Assembly (NCBI GenBank): GCA_030065825.1
Contig: JASJCY010000017.1
Location: 1-53,945 of the forward strand
From: Nostocaceae cyanobacterium
GTDB taxonomy: Bacteria; Cyanobacteriota; Cyanobacteriia; Cyanobacteriales; Nostocaceae
Length of the DNA stretch: 53,945 nucleotides
Direction: 5' to 3'
A program made the translations under genes and the position numbers. This document shows, piece after piece, positions 51,989 to 53,945 of this stretch; within the stretch, counting starts at the first letter, position 1; each line of letters opens with the position of its first letter. The notes under the pieces are model-generated. The model saw only the letters and a program-made list of their open reading frames with translations, had not been told where the DNA came from and ran no database searches.

Positions 51989-52165
51989 TTATAGGTCAAA
52001 AGATGAAAGTAATATGTTAGTAAGCATAGGGGAATAAGTTCGTATGTTTTCAAGAACATTTTTGACAGCAACTTCTATTTTGTCATAAATTGCATGACTA
52101 GTATTAATAGAAGCTTGATCTACTACAATTACTTTAGGTTTAAGTAAGTCAGCACAAATAAACAC
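51989..52165 (-). pseudogene. IS630-type transposase remnant
   Basis: Minus-strand frame reads CADLLKPKVIVVDQASINTS, then HAIYDKIEVAVKNVLENIRT and YSPML, ending at a stop at 51989-51991. VIVVDQASIxTS and the YSP motif match the second catalytic Asp region and downstream part of IS630-family transposases. The 5' half and the final Glu region are missing. Bases 52166-52440 contain a further minus frame that I do not accept as a gene. Confidence 0.5.
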
Positions 52166-52444
52166 AACTATGTAACAGAATGTGAATAAGCATAAAACCT
52201 TTGTAATTGCCTTGTTTTACTCTGTTTAACTTGCAATGATATACCTTGAATTTTTTACGCCAACTTACTTATCGGTTTATCGACTGTTGGGAATAAACTA
52301 TCAATACAAGCAATAACGACATCAGAATTAATACTTTCTTCGGAGATAGATATAAGCTTTAATATCATTCCTTCTATTACACACCAAAGCTGACGCAAAC
52401 CTCCCTCTGCTGGTCTGGTCGCACCTGCTGTGCTACCTTCTTGT

Positions 52445-52467
52445 TTGTCCAGTGGACAACTGGACAA
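52445..52467. repeat. 9-bp inverted repeat
   Basis: TTGTCCAGT (52445-52453) and ACTGGACAA (52459-52467), spacer of five. It touches the larger inverted repeat 52469-52522 and repeats the ACTGG half-box sequence. Confidence 0.7.
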
Positions 52468-52468
52468 A

Positions 52469-52522
52469 TTAGATTTATATAAACTAGTTACAATCTTGAT
52501 TAACTAGCTTATATAAATCTAA
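52469..52522. repeat. 22-bp-arm inverted repeat carrying half telomere boxes
   Basis: Arms 52469-52490 and 52501-52522 are complementary except for one base, with a 10-bp spacer. The inner ends read CTAGTTA and TAACTAG, which are the halves of the TAACTAGTTA box in the terminal array and in the resolvase promoter. No gene crosses it convincingly. It is 1.4 kb from the terminal palindrome. Confidence 0.8.
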
Positions 52523-52596
52523 CAGGTTAGGTGCGGTGAAGTCGTTAGATGAGAATATAGCGTCATCTACTGAAGCTTTAGAAGCCTTTAGAACAG

Positions 52597-52731
52597 CTAT
52601 GTCATGCGTGATTTTTTGATTGGTTGACCCATAATCGTGACGTATTTGCCTCTTATAAAGGCAGTTTGGGCTACATTTGGGTTTGATTTTTGTTTAAGTC
52701 CCGTTAATATAGCATCTGTTCGGTAAGCCAT
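52597..52731 (-). CDS. 44-residue ORF, unknown
   Basis: MAYRTDAILTGLKQKSNPNV, then AQTAFIRGKYVTIMGQPIKK. ATG at 52731, 14 bases after the stop of the 136-residue gene, so it would be the second gene of an operon. Basic and without membrane segments. The stop is at 52597-52599. Not recognised; supported only by context and composition. Confidence 0.4.
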   Translation of the reverse strand: MAYRTDAILTGLKQKSNPNVAQTAFIRGKYVTIMGQPIKKSRMT

Positions 52732-52745
52732 CTCAACTATTTGCT

Positions 52746-53156
52746 TTAAAATTCAATTCTTCGTTGATATATAAGTGCTACATCAGCAATAGTTATGTCA
52801 TTATTAGCTGTGTCGATTATGCTATGGTCCACTAGAATAAATTTGATTTCATTACTTTCTCCCGGTTTAAATTTACTTCCATCAACAAATTCGTGATAGG
52901 TTCTAAAAGTGCTGTGTTTCGATAAAGTTGCATCAAGTTGAATATTTGTGCCACTATTATTGCTATTCACCCATACTTGCAAGTCAGAAGGCTTGTGGAC
53001 TCCTATTTTAAATTGCAGTATCGGTTTTGCCTTGTTGGTGCCTTTCACAAAGTCACTGGGTAAATCGAAAACTAAATTCAAAGCATTTGGCTGTCCGTCT
53101 ATACGCTTAGTCCCGTCTTGAAGTGTTATGTAATCTGCTAGCGTAATTGTTGCCAT
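52746..53156 (-). CDS. Beta-rich protein, unknown
   Basis: 136 residues starting MATITLADYITLQDGTKRID and running through LQFKIGVHKPSDLQVWVNSN and NEIKFILVDHSIIDTANNDI. AGGAG lies about 11 bases before the ATG. Alternating hydrophobic residues suggest a compact beta sandwich; there is no signal peptide. Not recognised. Nearest well-supported gene to the telomere-like end. Confidence 0.65.
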   Translation of the reverse strand: MATITLADYITLQDGTKRIDGQPNALNLVFDLPSDFVKGTNKAKPILQFKIGVHKPSDLQVWVNSNNSGTNIQLDATLSKHSTFRTYHEFVDGSKFKPGESNEIKFILVDHSIIDTANNDITIADVALIYQRRIEF

Positions 53157-53269
53157 GACAATATACTCCTACCTAATATCAACAAGTTTACAGGTCTAAT
53201 TTTTTTTAATTGACCTTTTTAACAGTCTGACTTTTCATGGGATGTTGAAAACGTCATCTTAGCCTTATA

Positions 53270-53452
53270 ATGACGAAGATTTATGATGCTAACAATAGGA
53301 AAAAATCAGGTGTTAAATTTCATTTGAAATACACGACTTGGAAGGTTAGAGTGATTGCAAGACAAAAATCAATGGTATTACTGTATGAATTTGGTCGCAG
53401 GTTGTCTCCAGTAGTAGCAAAAAAACTATCGCACCAGCATGGACAAATTTGA
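53270..53452 (+). CDS. Subtelomeric 60-residue ORF
   Basis: Basic protein (starts MTKIYDANNRKKSGVKF, ends VVAKKLSHQHGQI). A TTGACC at about 53211 could be a -35 box. No recognised family. The opposite strand is also open over part of this stretch, so coding status is uncertain. Confidence 0.3.
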   Translation: MTKIYDANNRKKSGVKFHLKYTTWKVRVIARQKSMVLLYEFGRRLSPVVAKKLSHQHGQI

Positions 53453-53564
53453 TTTGGCACTTGTCTTGAAAAAGAGTCCCAGCCGTTATTACACCAACTA
53501 TCTACGCCGCACAACCAACAATTTTGCGGTCTCCCCATATTTCCAGCATCCTGTTATAGGATAG
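53439..53564 (+). CDS. Subtelomeric 41-residue ORF
   Basis: MDKFDLALVLKKSPSRYYTN, then YLRRTTNNFAVSPYF and a stop at 53562-53564. It overlaps the end of the 60-residue ORF by 14 bases. It ends 3 bp before the first terminal box. Not recognised; weak. Confidence 0.3.
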   Translation: MDKFDLALVLKKSPSRYYTNYLRRTTNNFAVSPYFQHPVIG

Positions 53565-53566
53565 TC

Positions 53567-53918
53567 TAACTGGTAACTGGTTTTTTGAAAAATAACTAGT
53601 TAAGTGTTGCGTTAACTAGATGGAGTGATGACCTATAGAGAATCTGCTTGACAAATACCATAAGAAATTTCAATAACTAGTTATAATTGCGAGATGGCAG
53701 CTATTGTAACCAGTTTAACAAAATAACTAGTTACGCTACTTTGCAAATATATAACCAAATGCTTGAAATCGCCTAACTCTGCAAGCTATAACCCTTTGAT
53801 AGCAAGCACTTCAGTCATACGCATTCAAGTCTAGCAACTAGTTATGACATAAAAGCTAACCAGATGCCGATCGCTATAACCAGATGGGTAAGAGGTCGCA
53901 GTTTATGCTAACCAGTTA
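53567..53918. repeat. Array of TAACTAGTTA-type boxes at the replicon end
   Basis: Boxes: TAACTGGTA (53567), TAACTGGTT (53574), TAACTAGTTA (53593-53602), TAACTAG (53613-53619), TAACTAGTTA (53674-53683), TAACCAGTT (53707), TAACTAGTTA (53724-53733), AACTAGTTAT (53836-53845), TAACCAGATG (53857 and 53877) and TAACCAGTTA (53909-53918), which shares its last base with the terminal palindrome. The same boxes occur in the telomere resolvase promoter. They are candidate resolvase or telomere-protein binding sites. Confidence 0.75.
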
Positions 53919-53945
53919 TGTCCGGGGATTATAATCCCCGGACAT
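53918..53945. other. Terminal perfect 28-bp palindrome; putative hairpin telomere
   Basis: Every base from 53918 to the last base 53945 pairs with its mirror around the axis 53931/53932. The half-arm is CCGGGGATTA from the outside inward, with a TTATAA centre. If the true end is a closed hairpin at the axis, the last 14 bases are read-through from the opposite strand. Adjacent boxes and the resolvase gene in the same window support a telomere; the palindrome alone could also be an assembly boundary. Confidence 0.7.

Noticed and set aside
52255-52467. 70-residue minus-strand open frame
   Set aside because: Its start lies in the 9-bp inverted repeat, the composition changes abruptly halfway, and no ribosome binding site or family feature is visible.
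53320-53538. 72-residue minus-strand Trp/Cys-rich frame
   Set aside because: No ribosome binding site; composition unlike the neighbours, and it opposes two other short open frames; none of the three is well supported.

Overview
This window looks like the right-hand part of an accessory replicon (plasmid) of a filamentous, probably heterocyst-forming cyanobacterium. Evidence for that: a CyRepA1-type cyanobacterial plasmid replication protein (36.9-40.9 kb), a ParA/ribbon-helix-helix partition locus (3.6-5.3 kb), scattered HIP1 octamers (GCGATCGC), cyanobacterium-typical families (Sll1717-type P-loop ATPase, DUF6887/DUF6888 pair, Uma2, two-partner secretion with CHAT) and low-GC intergenic DNA. 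No rRNA, tRNA, CRISPR array or housekeeping gene was seen.

Main result: the window appears to hold the parts of a hairpin-telomere system. At 26.2-28.1 kb is a protein with the catalytic core of a telomere resolvase (protelomerase). Its promoter region carries a cluster of TAACTAGTTA/TAACTGGTTA boxes. The same boxes recur in the last ~380 bases of the window (53567-53918), which end in a perfect 28-bp palindrome (53918-53945). This is what a replicated or read-through hairpin telomere with resolvase binding boxes would look like, with the resolvase controlling its own gene through the same boxes. A further 22-bp-arm inverted repeat with half-boxes lies at 52469-52522.

Layout. 0-1.1 kb: 132-bp repeat (inverted copy at 23.8 kb) and a tyrosine recombinase. 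1.1-5.4 kb: a partition locus, recombinase-parA-RHH, opened at both gene junctions by cargo (an Sll1717-type ATPase; a RelE-type toxin-antitoxin pair), each cargo flanked by direct duplicates of the junction. 5.4-10.1 kb: remnant of a plasmid ATPase, then a bacteriocin-type export module (HlyD, C39-peptidase ABC transporter, double-glycine peptide). 10.1-10.8 kb: decayed insertion sequence. 10.9-21.1 kb: NB-ARC protein, zinc-ribbon kinase-TPR protein, small secreted protein, convergent CHAT protein, TpsB and a TpsA cut by a transposon. 21.1-24 kb: Tn4430-like Tn3-family element (TnpI, resolution site, truncated TnpA). 24-26.1 kb: toxin-antitoxin-type small genes. 26.2-32.8 kb: leftward block with the telomere resolvase, a GIY-YIG stub, a membrane coiled-coil ATPase, a membrane protein, a coiled-coil protein and an HTH protein. 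33-34.5 kb: two tiny RHH genes, Uma2, an antitoxin with a dead toxin. 34.5-41.7 kb: replication region. 42-42.8 kb: HigBA-type pair. 42.9-48.84 kb: compact Tn7-like transposon (TnsA-TnsB fusion, TnsC, TniQ) with a 56-bp perfect inverted repeat and no cargo. 49-53.6 kb: subtelomeric region of unknown small genes and remnants. 53.57-53.95 kb: telomere-like end.

How it fits together: CyRepA1 would initiate replication internally, ParA/RHH would segregate, and the resolvase would process the replicated ends. The toxin-antitoxin pairs would stabilise the replicon, and the transposons and decayed ISs account for its mosaic structure. Only one putative telomere is visible; the left edge ends inside a repeat and looks like an assembly break or arbitrary cut.
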